64,000 bases of DNA from Lichenicoccus sp965276875 (GCF_965276875.1 NZ_OZ255701.1:2728001-2792000); one strand, 5' to 3'; counted from the stretch's first letter, positions 43,942-53,152 are shown. A program made the numbers and translations. Notes: generated from the sequence alone by a model not told the origin.

Positions 43942-44960
43942 GACATCTGCTCGTCCTGGCCGCTTGGCTTTTGCTCTCGACGCCGGCGCTGGCAGCCCCC
44001 AGCGTTCTGGTGCAGACGCAGCCGCCGCATCGTGGCGCGCTGCCGCGTCTGCTCGACACCTACGGCACCATCCAGGCGGCGCCGGGCGGCGGCAGCGAAA
44101 CCATCAGCCTGCCGCGGCCGAGCGAGGTGACGGCGCTCTCGGTGTACGCCGGCGAGCCGGTTCATGCGGGGCAAATGCTGCTCGCCTTGCGCGCGGATCC
44201 GGCGTCGGTCGCCGCCTACCAGCAGGCGGTGGCGGCGCTGACCCAGGCACGCGGCAACCATACCAGGGCGACGGAGATGCTGCGCGAGCATCTCGGCACA
44301 AGGGACCAGTTGGCGCTGGCGGTGCAGGCGCAGCAGGATGCGCAGGCCAATCTCGACGCGATTGAGCGCAGCGGTGGCGGCGCGCCGGAGCAGACCGTCT
44401 CCGCCGCCTTCGACGGGGTGGTGTCGGCGGTGCTGGTGGCGCAGGGTGCGCGGGTGGCGGCGAACACGCCGCTGCTGACCGTGGTGCGCAGCGCGGGGCT
44501 GGTCGCGGCGGTGGGCATCGAGCCGGGGCAGAGCGACAAGGTGGCGGTGGGCCAGCCGGCGACGATCGTGCCGCTCTATGGCGATGCCACCGCCCAGGGA
44601 CGGGTCGGCTCGGTCGGCGGGCTGCTCGATCCGCGCACCAGACTGGTGCCGGCGATGATCGCGCCGCCACCCGGAGCCTCGATGACGCCTGGTACGCCGG
44701 TGCGGGTGGCGATCACCACCGGCTCGATGGACGGTTGGCTGGTGCCGCGCGACGCGGTCTCCACCGACGCGCATGGTCCGCATGTCTTTGTCGTGGGTGC
44801 CGGCAAGGCACATCGGGTCGAGGTGAAGATCGTAGGCCACGCGGGCGACACCACGGTGGTCAGCGGCACGCTCGATATGGCGACACCGCTGGTGACCTCG
44901 GGCAATACCCAGTTGCATGACGGCGAGGACGTCCGCACCGACAGTTCGGGCAGCCAGTGA
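43938..44960 (+). CDS. RND efflux periplasmic adaptor subunit (HlyD-like)
   Basis: The 340 aa protein starts at GTG overlapping the previous stop. A signal peptide (LLVLAAWLLLSTPALAAP) precedes a lipoyl/hairpin region (SEVTALSVYAGEPVHAGQMLLALRAD) and beta-barrel domains. A coiled-coil hairpin lies near residues 90-130. It bridges the inner-membrane pump and the outer-membrane channel. Its stop overlaps the pump start (GTGA at 44957-44960). Confidence 0.92.
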   Translation: MRHLLVLAAWLLLSTPALAAPSVLVQTQPPHRGALPRLLDTYGTIQAAPGGGSETISLPRPSEVTALSVYAGEPVHAGQMLLALRADPASVAAYQQAVAALTQARGNHTRATEMLREHLGTRDQLALAVQAQQDAQANLDAIERSGGGAPEQTVSAAFDGVVSAVLVAQGARVAANTPLLTVVRSAGLVAAVGIEPGQSDKVAVGQPATIVPLYGDATAQGRVGSVGGLLDPRTRLVPAMIAPPPGASMTPGTPVRVAITTGSMDGWLVPRDAVSTDAHGPHVFVVGAGKAHRVEVKIVGHAGDTTVVSGTLDMATPLVTSGNTQLHDGEDVRTDSSGSQ

Positions 44961-47900
44961 GCAAGCAGAATCCTCAGCGCGGTTTTGTCGCGCGCCATAC
45001 CCGCTCGATCCTCGCCGTGCTGCTGGCCCTGGCGGTCGCGGGCGTGCTCTCGGCGACAGTACTGCCGATGCGTCTGTTCCCGCAGGTCGCCTTCCCGCGC
45101 ATCCTGATCGATGTGAATGCGGGGGCGAGGCCGGCGCAACAGACGGTGCTGCTCGTCACGATCCCGCTCGAGCAGGCGGTGCGCGGGGTGCCTGGTGTGC
45201 GCACCATGCGCTCGACCACCAGCCGCGGCTCGGTGCAGATCGCGCTGGACTTTCCCTGGGGCACCAACATGGTGGCGACCGCCACCGAGGTGAACGCGGC
45301 CGTCGCCCAGACCCTGCCGAGCCTGCCTGCCGGCGCGCAGTATCAGGTGCGACGGATGAACCCCACGGTCTATCCGATCATCGCCTACTCGCTGTCGTCG
45401 AAGACCATCAGCGCCGTGGCGCAACGTGATCTGGTGCAATACCAGATCGTGCCGCTGCTGACCGCGATCCCCGGGGTGGCGCATGTCGGCGTCCAAGGCG
45501 GCCAGGTCGAGGAGATCGAGGTCCTCGTCGACCCGCATCGGCTCGCAGCGCACGGGCTGGCGCTGTCCGACGTGGTGCTCGCTTTGTCCAAGGCCAACGT
45601 GCTGAGCGTGGTCGGCCGCATGCAGGACCATGACAAGCTGCTGCTGCTGGCACTTGACGACACCATCCGCCAGATCGCCCAGGTGCGGCAGACGGTGCTG
45701 CAGTCTGGTCCGGGCGGCGTGGTGCATGTCGGCGATGTGGCGGCGGTCCGCGAAGGCTCGGAGCCGCAATGGATACGCATCGGCGAGGACGGCCATCCGT
45801 CGGTGCAGTTCCAGGTCTACCAGCAGCCGAGCGGCAACAGTGTGGCAATCTCGGCGGCGGTGCGCGAGGCGCTTGCCGACTACCGGCCGCAGATGCCGCC
45901 CGGCGTGACACTCACCAAATGGTATGACCAGAGCATGCTGGTGACGCAATCCACCGGCAGCGTCCGTGACGCGGTGCTGATCGGGTTGGGGCTCGCGGGT
46001 CTCGTGCTCTACGCCTTTTTGCGCAGCCTGCGGGTGACGGCGGTGGCGATGCTGGTGGTGCCGGCGACGCTGGCCACCACCGTGCTGCTGCTCGAGATGC
46101 TGGGCATGACCTTCAACATCATGACCCTGGGCGGCATCGCGGCCGCCGTCGGCCTGGTGATCGACGACGTGATTACCATGGTCGAGCATCTCGCCCGGCG
46201 CGCCGGCCAGAACGGCGCCGCCGACGACGCGAACGGCGATAGTCCGGTGCTGCGCGCCGGGCGCGAGTTCCTGCCGCCGCTGAGCGGCTCCAGCACGGCG
46301 ACCTTGCTGGTGTTCCTGCCGCTGATTTTTCTCGGCGGCGTCACCGGGGCTTTCTTCAAGGCGCTATCGCTGACAATGGCCGCCGCCCTGATCATCTCCT
46401 ACGGCCTGACCGCGCTGGCGGTGCCGGTGCTGACCCGTCTGCTGGTCAATTTCGACAAATGGAAGGACCCGGGCGACGCGCCGGAGGGCCGTGTTGGGCG
46501 CGCGCACCGCTGGGCCCTGGACAAGCTGTTCGCGCGGCCCTGGCTGCTGCTGCTGGGGCTGGCGCCGCTGCTGGTGCTCGGCTGGTTCGCCTTCAACAAT
46601 GTCGGCAGCGGCTTCATGCCGGAGATGGACGAGGGCGGCTTCGTGCTCGACTACGTCTCCGCACCAGGCACGTCGCTTGCCGAAACCAGGCGCGAGCTGG
46701 CGCAGGTCGAGCAGATCCTGCGCGGCATCCCGTCGGTTGCGACCTTCTCCAGCCGGATCGGCACCGGCCTCGGCGGCGGCCTTAGCGAACCCAATACCGG
46801 CGACCTGTTCGTGCTGCTCAAGACCGGCGCGCGTCCGCCGATCACCAGCATCATGGAACAGGTGCAGGATCGTATCGACGCGCAGGTCCCGGGCCTCGAC
46901 GTCTCGCTCGCACAGCTCATGCAGGACCTGATCGGCGATCTCACCGCGGTGCCGGAGCCGATCGAGGTCAAGCTGTTCGCCGACGATCCGGCCAAGCTGG
47001 CGCCTGCCGCCAAGAAGATTTCCGCCGCCATCGCCAAGGTGCAGGGCGTGGTCTCGGTGCGCGACGGGATCGTGATTGCCGGCGATGGATTGCGGATCAA
47101 GCTCGATCCGACCAAGGCGGCAATCGAGGGCGTCGACAGTGCGGAGGTCGAAAGCGCGCTGAACACCTACCTGACCGGCACTGTGGCCACCCAGATGCCG
47201 CGGCCGCTCAAGCAGATTGGCGTGCGCGTCTGGCTGCCGCCTGGCATGCGTCGCTACGACGACCAGCTCGCGAACCTGCCGATACGGGCACCCGACGGCC
47301 ATGTGTTCGCCCTGGGTCGTATCGCGACGATCACCCCCGCACCCGGCGAGCCGGAGATCGAGCGGCAGAACCTCGCCCGCATGGTGGCGGTGACGGCACG
47401 GCTACAGGGCCGCTCGCTGGGTGCTGCGGTCGGCGACGTAATAAAAGTGCTCAACCGCCCCGGCATGATGCCCCAGGGCGTGCGCTACGAAATGGGCGGC
47501 CTCTATGCACAACAGCAGATCGCGTTCGCCGGGCTGATCCGGGTGTTTGCCGCGGCCGTTGTCGCGGAGTTCGTGCTGTTGCTGTTCCTGTATGAGAGTT
47601 TCGCGATCGCCGCGATCGTGCTCACGGCGGCGCTGCTCTCGGCGATCGCGGTGTTCGCCGGGCTATGGTTCACCAATGTGCAGCTGAACATCACCGCGAT
47701 CATGGGTATGACCATGATCATCGGCATTGGCACCGAAATGGCGATCTTCCTGGTTTCCGAATGGGTCGACCTGAAGGCCGAAATGCCGCCGCGCGACGCC
47801 CTGCTGGAAGCCGCCCGCAACCGCTTCCGCCCGATTGCGATGACCACGCTCGCCGCCATCCTGACCTTGCTGCCGCTCGCCCTTGCGTTCAGCCGCGGCT

Positions 47901-48040
47901 CGGGCCTGCAACAACCGCTGGCTATCGCGATCATTTCCGGCTTGATCGTGCAGATGCCGCTGGTGCTGTTCGCAATGCCCGTCGTCATCGGCTTTACCCT
48001 GCCGAAGGCAGAGCGGTCGCAGTCGCCGCACGGGGCATAG
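44957..48040 (+). CDS. RND efflux transporter permease
   Basis: The 1027 aa inner-membrane pump has twelve helices in two halves. Each half carries a large periplasmic loop (RLFPQVAFPRILIDVNAG, and GFMPEMDEGGFVLDYVSAPG in the second half). The proton-relay Asp pair is in GLVIDDVITMVEH, in the position used by hydrophobe/amphiphile (HAE) pumps rather than metal (CusA-type) pumps. The ending LPKAERSQSPHGA is soluble. Drug, solvent or phenolic export is plausible, but the substrate is not readable from sequence. Confidence 0.93.
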   Translation: MSKQNPQRGFVARHTRSILAVLLALAVAGVLSATVLPMRLFPQVAFPRILIDVNAGARPAQQTVLLVTIPLEQAVRGVPGVRTMRSTTSRGSVQIALDFPWGTNMVATATEVNAAVAQTLPSLPAGAQYQVRRMNPTVYPIIAYSLSSKTISAVAQRDLVQYQIVPLLTAIPGVAHVGVQGGQVEEIEVLVDPHRLAAHGLALSDVVLALSKANVLSVVGRMQDHDKLLLLALDDTIRQIAQVRQTVLQSGPGGVVHVGDVAAVREGSEPQWIRIGEDGHPSVQFQVYQQPSGNSVAISAAVREALADYRPQMPPGVTLTKWYDQSMLVTQSTGSVRDAVLIGLGLAGLVLYAFLRSLRVTAVAMLVVPATLATTVLLLEMLGMTFNIMTLGGIAAAVGLVIDDVITMVEHLARRAGQNGAADDANGDSPVLRAGREFLPPLSGSSTATLLVFLPLIFLGGVTGAFFKALSLTMAAALIISYGLTALAVPVLTRLLVNFDKWKDPGDAPEGRVGRAHRWALDKLFARPWLLLLGLAPLLVLGWFAFNNVGSGFMPEMDEGGFVLDYVSAPGTSLAETRRELAQVEQILRGIPSVATFSSRIGTGLGGGLSEPNTGDLFVLLKTGARPPITSIMEQVQDRIDAQVPGLDVSLAQLMQDLIGDLTAVPEPIEVKLFADDPAKLAPAAKKISAAIAKVQGVVSVRDGIVIAGDGLRIKLDPTKAAIEGVDSAEVESALNTYLTGTVATQMPRPLKQIGVRVWLPPGMRRYDDQLANLPIRAPDGHVFALGRIATITPAPGEPEIERQNLARMVAVTARLQGRSLGAAVGDVIKVLNRPGMMPQGVRYEMGGLYAQQQIAFAGLIRVFAAAVVAEFVLLLFLYESFAIAAIVLTAALLSAIAVFAGLWFTNVQLNITAIMGMTMIIGIGTEMAIFLVSEWVDLKAEMPPRDALLEAARNRFRPIAMTTLAAILTLLPLALAFSRGSGLQQPLAIAIISGLIVQMPLVLFAMPVVIGFTLPKAERSQSPHGA

Positions 48041-48066
48041 GTTCGAACCGTGCTTGTCATCCTCTT

Positions 48067-48082
48067 TACACAGCGATGTGTA
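48067..48082. promoter_or_regulatory. Operator-like dyad in the rhodopsin promoter region
   Basis: TACACA-GCGA-TGTGTA is a perfect 16-base dyad. A -10-like TAAACT lies at 48100-48105, so the right arm overlaps the -35 position (48077-48082), as expected for a repressor site. An overlapping TGT-N12-ACA (48079-48096) has the spacing of PpsR/CrtJ-type light/redox repressor boxes. Transcription would start near 48112, about 50 bases before the rhodopsin ATG. Confidence 0.5.
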
Positions 48083-48161
48083 GCCCCGCTCCGACAAAAT
48101 AAACTGATCGGCCGTCAGGGGAAATGTCAGGAGCATCATCTGTTCTGAGGCGGCTACCCTC

Positions 48162-48926
48162 ATGGAACAAGGCCTGATGACTTCACAGTTCTGGCTATGG
48201 TTCGACGTGATCGCCATGCTTGCCGGCGGCAGCCTGATCCTCGCCATCGGCAAACGTCGCACCGGCCATGAGGAGGCGCACACCGTTATCCACGGCATCG
48301 TGCCCATCATCGCCGCTTGTCTTTATCTGCTGATGGCGACCGGCCAGGGCAGCATCCTGCTGCCGATCCTGCCCGGCAGTGCCACGACACGCATCTTCTA
48401 TTTCGGACGCTATATCGACTGGACCTTCACCACGCCGCTCCTGCTCATGGGTCTGGCCTACACAAGCATGCCGAGCGGCCTGCGCCGCGGCGGCGCTATT
48501 CTCGGCATGCTGCTCGCGGACGTGATGATGATCGGGACCGCTTTGGCGTTCGGCGCCTCGGTGGTCGAATGGATCAAGTGGACCTGGTTCATCGTCTCCT
48601 GCGTGGCGTTCCTCGGCGTCTACTACGTCATGTGGGTGGCGCTGCTTCAGGAAGCCGGGCGCGAACGCGCAAAGGTGCGGTCCGACTATGTTCGCGACGC
48701 CGCGATCCTCTCGGTTCTGTGGTTTCTTTATCCGGTAATCCTGGGTCTCGGCACCGACGGCACCGGTATCCTGAGCAGCACGACCAGCGTCGCCTTGATT
48801 GCGATCGTCGACCTGCTCTCGAAGGTCGCCTACGGCCTGCTGAGCACCGTCAGCACCGGTAAGCTGGTTGACGAGGATCTCAACGACGAAGGGAAGGTTA
48901 CGGCCTCGGCACGCCGGGCGGCCTGA
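48162..48926 (+). CDS. Microbial rhodopsin with DTG motif (putative light-driven proton pump)
   Basis: The 254 aa protein has seven membrane helices. Helix C reads GRYIDWTFTTPLLLMG, giving Arg83, Asp86, Thr90 and Gly97 at the places of bacteriorhodopsin Arg82, Asp85, Thr89 and Asp96. Helix G has VDLLSK, with Asp217 and the retinal Lys221 four residues apart as in bacteriorhodopsin. The counter-ion is intact, but the internal proton donor is Gly (DTG). Such proteins are known from Alphaproteobacteria and pump protons slowly or act as sensors. A start at 48177 is possible. Confidence 0.92.
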   Translation: MEQGLMTSQFWLWFDVIAMLAGGSLILAIGKRRTGHEEAHTVIHGIVPIIAACLYLLMATGQGSILLPILPGSATTRIFYFGRYIDWTFTTPLLLMGLAYTSMPSGLRRGGAILGMLLADVMMIGTALAFGASVVEWIKWTWFIVSCVAFLGVYYVMWVALLQEAGRERAKVRSDYVRDAAILSVLWFLYPVILGLGTDGTGILSSTTSVALIAIVDLLSKVAYGLLSTVSTGKLVDEDLNDEGKVTASARRAA

Positions 48927-49435
48927 TGGTCCTGACCGATCTTGCCGCGCACTGGTTTCGGAACGCGGCCGGGGGACTGCCGGATCGGTGGCGGCAGCGA
49001 CGATCATCCGGGGCAAGAGCGGGACGCTCGGTTCCGATCACGTTGCTCACCATCGGTATCGGGGCCGCGCTATGGCCGCTGGTGGGGGACGGGCCATTCA
49101 ACATGCATCTGCTGTCGTTGACGATCCGTGGCCTTGCCGCACTAACCTTGCCGCACATTCTGCTCGACGCCCTTTCAGCCACGCCGATCTGGCGCCGGAT
49201 CGTGTCGCGAATGCAAGTCAAGGACGGCGTCACTGTCTGGCGACGACAATGCACTTCATTCTTGGCCCCATTTCTGTCCAGTCCGTATGCTCCAGCGGAT
49301 CGGAAGGATCGGCAGCACGATCCACACAATATGGGTTCCTGCAGTCACGGTCGGATCCTTCCAGCACGCGGCAAGCCCGGCCCGCTACATTGCGGTCAGG
49401 AGAGTTTGATCCAAGGGTCAAGCCTGGTTCCATGA
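48926..49435 (+). pseudogene. Possible C-terminal remnant of a Brp/Blh beta-carotene dioxygenase
   Basis: An ATG overlaps the rhodopsin stop (TGATG). Residues around 37-85 (nucleotides about 49034-49180) read like the last helix of Brp/Blh enzymes, which cleave beta-carotene to retinal: VPITLLTIGIGAALWPLVG, then IRGLAALTLPHILLDAL. The remaining five to six helices are missing, and the tail after about 49230 is non-family sequence. Blh is normally encoded beside rhodopsins, so this may be a decayed or truncated copy. The match is from memory of the family and is not certain. The stretch 49200-49507 contains nothing else I recognise. Confidence 0.4.
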
Positions 49436-49507
49436 AGGGAACATGGGCAAGGAGGAAAACCGGGTGCTGTACGCAGGCCGCAGCGCAAGAGACGTTGTCG
49501 CATCCCA

Positions 49508-49867
49508 TCACGATGCCGTCTCCTCCAAAAGCACCGTCGCACATGTTCCTGTCGTCAGGTCCACCCGCACCTCGCGCGCAACCGGCACCGGCCTGACCTC
49601 CCGTCCTTCCCGTTCCAGCCGGATCAGACCGTGGCCGGCGAGCAGTTGAAGGGAACGCGAGACATTTGGCTGGGCGCGGCCCGTCAGGGCGACGAGCTCC
49701 GCGATTGTCGTCGGCCGCTCCCGAAGCACAACACCAAGCAGGTCGAGTGCTTCCCGTGACAGGGCGGCTAGCAGGGGTGCCGCCGGCAGTGGCGCGGCGC
49801 GTCGCTCCCCGCGTGCTACGCCCCGCATCTCCTCGCGTAGGTCAGAAAGACTCTTCCGCGCCATCAT
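49508..49867 (-). CDS. HTH antitoxin-like DNA-binding protein (TumA / HVO_A0114 type)
   Basis: The 119 aa protein has a winged helix-turn-helix (LSREALDLLGVVLRERPTTIAELVALTGRAQPNVSRSLQLL, quoted as PTTIAELVALTGRAQPNVS). A basic wing (GLIRLEREGREVRP) and a short C-terminal tail follow. Start options are ATG 49867 and ATG 49864. It begins inside the 3' end of the TumE gene, overlapping it by 26 bases. This is the standard order toxin-antitoxin for this type and implies coupled expression and autoregulation. Confidence 0.75.
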   Translation of the reverse strand: MMARKSLSDLREEMRGVARGERRAAPLPAAPLLAALSREALDLLGVVLRERPTTIAELVALTGRAQPNVSRSLQLLAGHGLIRLEREGREVRPVPVAREVRVDLTTGTCATVLLEETAS

Positions 49868-50246
49868 CGTCCTCCGGCTCCAGTTCCACGTCCTCTGCCT
49901 TGAATTCAAACGCCACACCCTCCTGGCGGCATGCCATCTCCACCGCCGCAAAGAAGTCGCAGATCAGCTCGTCCGCACCTTGGTTATTGTAGCGCACCAG
50001 CTCGGCCGTTCTTCGAAAGCGGTGCCGATGGTCGTAGGCCTCAGCGCGGGGCAAGCCGTGGGCGTTGTCGAAGCCAAGCAGGCGTCTCCGGTCTACGTCG
50101 TGCAGCGTGAACGAGTATCTAATCCCATATGGCCGCTCCGTCGTCGTAGCCGTCTGCGCTATCCGGAAGCGAATGCTCCACCCATTTGCCAGCCAATAGC
50201 GACGCCGGTCATAATCGAGCAGTCGGTGCATCGCCTCGTCCGTCAT
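49842..50246 (-). CDS. TumE family toxin (DUF6516)
   Basis: The 134 aa protein has the family features YSFTLHD, GFDNAHG with a downstream YDHRHRF, and ADELICDFFAA, plus an acidic tail. TumE-type toxins are encoded just before an HTH antitoxin. The mechanism is thought to involve RNA, but is not established here. It is followed by the overlapping HTH gene and preceded by a small dyad at 50255-50271. The pair is isolated between the rhodopsin locus and a DUF6880 gene, a location typical of mobile stabilising modules. Confidence 0.75.
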   Translation of the reverse strand: MTDEAMHRLLDYDRRRYWLANGWSIRFRIAQTATTTERPYGIRYSFTLHDVDRRRLLGFDNAHGLPRAEAYDHRHRFRRTAELVRYNNQGADELICDFFAAVEMACRQEGVAFEFKAEDVELEPEDDDGAEESF

Positions 50247-50254
50247 ATTTCCAT

Positions 50255-50271
50255 ATATCTAGTGATGATAT
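50255..50271. promoter_or_regulatory. Dyad upstream of the toxin-antitoxin operon
   Basis: ATATC-TAGTGAT-GATAT is a perfect five-base inverted repeat centred 17 bases upstream of the TumE start, in an AT-rich patch. Its place overlaps the expected promoter, as for an autoregulatory operator. Confidence 0.45.
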
Positions 50272-50434
50272 GATTTGCAAGGGAGGATGCCAAGCGATGA
50301 CCGATCAAGAGCACGAGCTTGACCGTTGTCCCGCGATGGTTTTGAAAGCGGCTTTCCATGCCGACGAGGAGTCGGGGCGGGCCGTCATTCCCCTCATGTC
50401 GAGGTGTCAGCTGCCGGCGGCGAGTAGAAGGTTC

Positions 50435-51880
50435 TCAACGAAACCTCTCGACCTCCTGCCAAAAGGCGGCCTTGCGGCCGTGGGCGGTTCTGAGGCCTTG
50501 GGCATACGCCGCGTGATCGGGTTTGCCGTTGAAGTCGGTGATGCGCGAGGCGAGGCTGGCGCAGTCGGCGAGGTGGCGGGCAGCATGCTTGTAGCGTGTT
50601 GCGCGCGTTTGTTCGAGCGTGAAGTCGATCATTGCCCGGCGCAGCAGGGTGGCGGCGAGGGGGTATTTGTCGTCGAGCGCATCGGCGGCGGGGCTCAGGA
50701 ATTCGTAGAGATCGCCGTTCAGCCGGTGGGCCTCGGCCAGCACCAATTCGTTGGCCTGGTGCAAAGCGGGCCAGTTGACCAGGAAAGCCAGAGCCTGGTG
50801 GACGTCCCGGTAGGTGAGGGCGTGCGCCAGGGCGCGTTGCTCGGCCTCGAAATCCTCGAAGTCGGGCAGCCGGCGTAGGTGCTCGCGCAGGTGCGTTTCG
50901 TTCAGCGTGTCGAGGAACCGCTGCCAACGATAGTCCTGGGCTTGCTCGGCGCGGTTGAGCGCCTCGAGCGTATCAAGGTGCGCCTGCTCCCACTCTATCG
51001 GCGCCCGCGCGCGCCTCGCAGGGTCGACGGCCTCCAACGCTTGCTTCGCGTCCGTCGGACGGCCCGCGTCGAGCAGGCGCCGTGCGATCGCGGCGGCGGC
51101 AAGCGGGGTCTTGCGCGCGGCCAGGTCGATTTGCGCGATGTAGCCGTCAACGTTGCCCTGCGCGTCGGCAATTTGCTGGAGAACGAAGCTTGCGACGGAG
51201 CGGCGATGGCTGGACTCGATCTGGTCCGCATAAATGTTTCCCGAACTGCTCCAGCCGACCACCCGCCGCTCGCGCTCGGGAGGGACGGGCACCTTCTGCG
51301 CCTTGAACGCCTGCATGAGCGTCTTGATGCGGGCAAGCCCGGGGACGCCCAACTGTGGCGCAAGGGTCGGGACCAGCGCATCCCACGTGTCATACTGGTC
51401 GCGTCGCAACGCCTCGAAAGCGCGTTCGGCAAGACCCACCGGGTCCAGCTTGGCAGCCTGCGCCAACGGCCCGAGGTCACGCACGGCGCCCTGGAAAATT
51501 TCGGTGAGCCGTCCGCTGCGGTCATCGCTGCGAGCGAACACCGACTGCGCGCAGCCGACCAGTTGCCAGAGCAGCTCGAACGCCTCGCGCGGATCGCCCG
51601 GTGCCAGCAGGTCGAGGATGGCGCGGCGCTGCGACTCCAGGTCGGCGGCCAGCGATTTGACCTGTTGGGCGTCCATGAAGCCGCGGGCCTTGGCGATGCT
51701 CGCCAGCCGCTTGCCCACCTCGCGGCTCGCCTCCGCCGGGCCGGCATTGCCCGCGAGTGCCAGGCGCAGCCGACGCTTGGCCGCGGCGCTGCCGGTGCTG
51801 ATCTCGATCAGAAGTGCCGCCAGCCGTGCGGCCCCAAGTGTCTCGAGGTTGGCCGCGTTGAGTGTCTTGCCAGATGCCAT
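50435..51880 (-). CDS. DUF6880 family protein
   Basis: The 481 aa alpha-helical protein has TPR-like repeats of the form GRPTDAKQALEAVD and a C-terminal HGRKAAFWQEVERF, which fits DUF6880. There is no signal peptide or membrane segment. Function is unknown; some such genes accompany defence or stress loci. The ATG at 51880 begins MASGKTLNAANLETLGAARLA. It is divergent from the LLM monooxygenase gene. The 188 bases between its stop and the toxin operon hold only the dyad. Confidence 0.72.
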   Translation of the reverse strand: MASGKTLNAANLETLGAARLAALLIEISTGSAAAKRRLRLALAGNAGPAEASREVGKRLASIAKARGFMDAQQVKSLAADLESQRRAILDLLAPGDPREAFELLWQLVGCAQSVFARSDDRSGRLTEIFQGAVRDLGPLAQAAKLDPVGLAERAFEALRRDQYDTWDALVPTLAPQLGVPGLARIKTLMQAFKAQKVPVPPERERRVVGWSSSGNIYADQIESSHRRSVASFVLQQIADAQGNVDGYIAQIDLAARKTPLAAAAIARRLLDAGRPTDAKQALEAVDPARRARAPIEWEQAHLDTLEALNRAEQAQDYRWQRFLDTLNETHLREHLRRLPDFEDFEAEQRALAHALTYRDVHQALAFLVNWPALHQANELVLAEAHRLNGDLYEFLSPAADALDDKYPLAATLLRRAMIDFTLEQTRATRYKHAARHLADCASLASRITDFNGKPDHAAYAQGLRTAHGRKAAFWQEVERFR

Positions 51881-52018
51881 GGCATCTTGTGACGCGATCG
51901 GCCGGCTTGCTCAAGCACAGCCATTTCGGCAAGTCTGACGCCATACTTGTGCGAGATACTTGTGTTAGCAGGGCAGCACGATCGGGAGGGTGGCAACGCA
52001 AAGGAGGGCACGCTTGGG

Positions 52019-53152
52019 ATGAATACGCAGGCCGCCGGCCGCTTCGGGCTGCCTTCCGATGATGGCGGCAAGGATCTCGGCATGTTCCTGCCGATCGCCA
52101 ATGGCGGTTGGATCCTGTCCTCAACGGCGCCGCCAATCGATGCGTCCTATGCCTATAACCGCACGGCGGCGCTGCTGGCCGAGGGAGTCGGGCTCGACTT
52201 CATCATGTCGATGGCCAAGTGGCGCGGCTATGGCGGTGCGACGCGGCACTGGAGTTGCGCGCTCGACTCGCAGATCCTGATGACGGCGCTCGCTGTCGAG
52301 ACCAGGCGCGTCAAGGTTTGGGCAACGGTGCATACGCTGCTGCAGAACCCTGCCGTTACCGCCAAGATGATCGCCACCCTCGACCACATAAGCGGCGGCC
52401 GTGTCGGGCTGAACGTCGTCCCTGGCGCCTATCGTGGCGAGTTCGAGCAGATGGGGGCCTGGCCAGGCGCGATCAGTCACGACGAGCGCTACGACCTTGC
52501 AACGGAATGGGTGCGCGCGGTCAAGCGGCTCTGGTCGGAACCCTCAGTCACCCAGGAGGGCCGCTATTTCACGCTGCGCGACTGCCAGTCCGAACCCAAG
52601 CCGGTGCAGACGCCGCGGCCGTTCCTGGTCGCCGCCGGCATGTCCGAGCGCGGCATGCGCTTTACCGTCGAGCAGACCGACGCGCTGTTCGTCGGCGGCA
52701 GCGACGACGACGAACTGCGCTGCGTCAGCTTGCGTGCGAAGGAGATGGCGCGCGCGGCCGGGCGACGGCTGCGCACCTATGCCATGCTGATCCTGGTGAT
52801 CGAGGATAGCGATGCCGCGGCAGAGGCGGCGCTGAAGCACTACCGCGCCGGCTTCGACAAGGAAGCCTTCTTCGGCATGATGCGCTCGTACGGTATGATC
52901 GATTCCGAGATCGGCCACGAAAACAGCTTCACCGCGCGCGCACGGTCCGCACTGATGGCGCCCTACGCCGCGGGGGGCGCCGCGAGCATTGTCAAACGCA
53001 TGACGCATTTGCTGGGCGATTGCGCGCTTGACGGCTTGATGCTGATCTTTCCCGACTATCACGCCGGGCTCAGGCGGCTTGGCGCCGAAATCCTGCCGGC
53101 CCTGCGTGAACGTTTTCCTGCTAAAGCTCGCCCCGATCGGCAAGCGCCTTGA
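52019..53152 (+). CDS. LLM class flavin-dependent monooxygenase
   Basis: The 377 aa protein is a bacterial luciferase-like TIM barrel. It has GMFLPIANGGWILS at the start, a central LDHISGGRVGLNVVPGAYRGEFEQMG segment, and a C-terminal GDCALDGLMLIFPDY, as in alkanesulfonate/pyrimidine (SsuD/RutA) monooxygenases. FMNH2 and O2 are the usual co-substrates. The ATG at 52019 has AAGGAGG 11 bases upstream; the frame extends upstream but without family character. It overlaps the convergent GMC gene by 32 bases. Confidence 0.88.
   Translation: MNTQAAGRFGLPSDDGGKDLGMFLPIANGGWILSSTAPPIDASYAYNRTAALLAEGVGLDFIMSMAKWRGYGGATRHWSCALDSQILMTALAVETRRVKVWATVHTLLQNPAVTAKMIATLDHISGGRVGLNVVPGAYRGEFEQMGAWPGAISHDERYDLATEWVRAVKRLWSEPSVTQEGRYFTLRDCQSEPKPVQTPRPFLVAAGMSERGMRFTVEQTDALFVGGSDDDELRCVSLRAKEMARAAGRRLRTYAMLILVIEDSDAAAEAALKHYRAGFDKEAFFGMMRSYGMIDSEIGHENSFTARARSALMAPYAAGGAASIVKRMTHLLGDCALDGLMLIFPDYHAGLRRLGAEILPALRERFPAKARPDRQAP

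Noticed and set aside
48042..48051. GGTTCGAACC, like a tRNA T-arm
   Set aside because: No anticodon, D-arm or acceptor partner can be folded around it; it is a short palindrome after the RND permease stop.
49401..49412. AGAGTTTGATCC, identical to the start of the 16S rRNA 27F site
   Set aside because: The match ends after 12 bases (AAGGGTC follows instead of TGGCTCAG) and no other rRNA sequence is around; chance match.
49443..49649. Plus-strand 68-codon frame
   Set aside because: It runs antisense to the HTH antitoxin gene and has serine/arginine-rich, non-protein-like composition.
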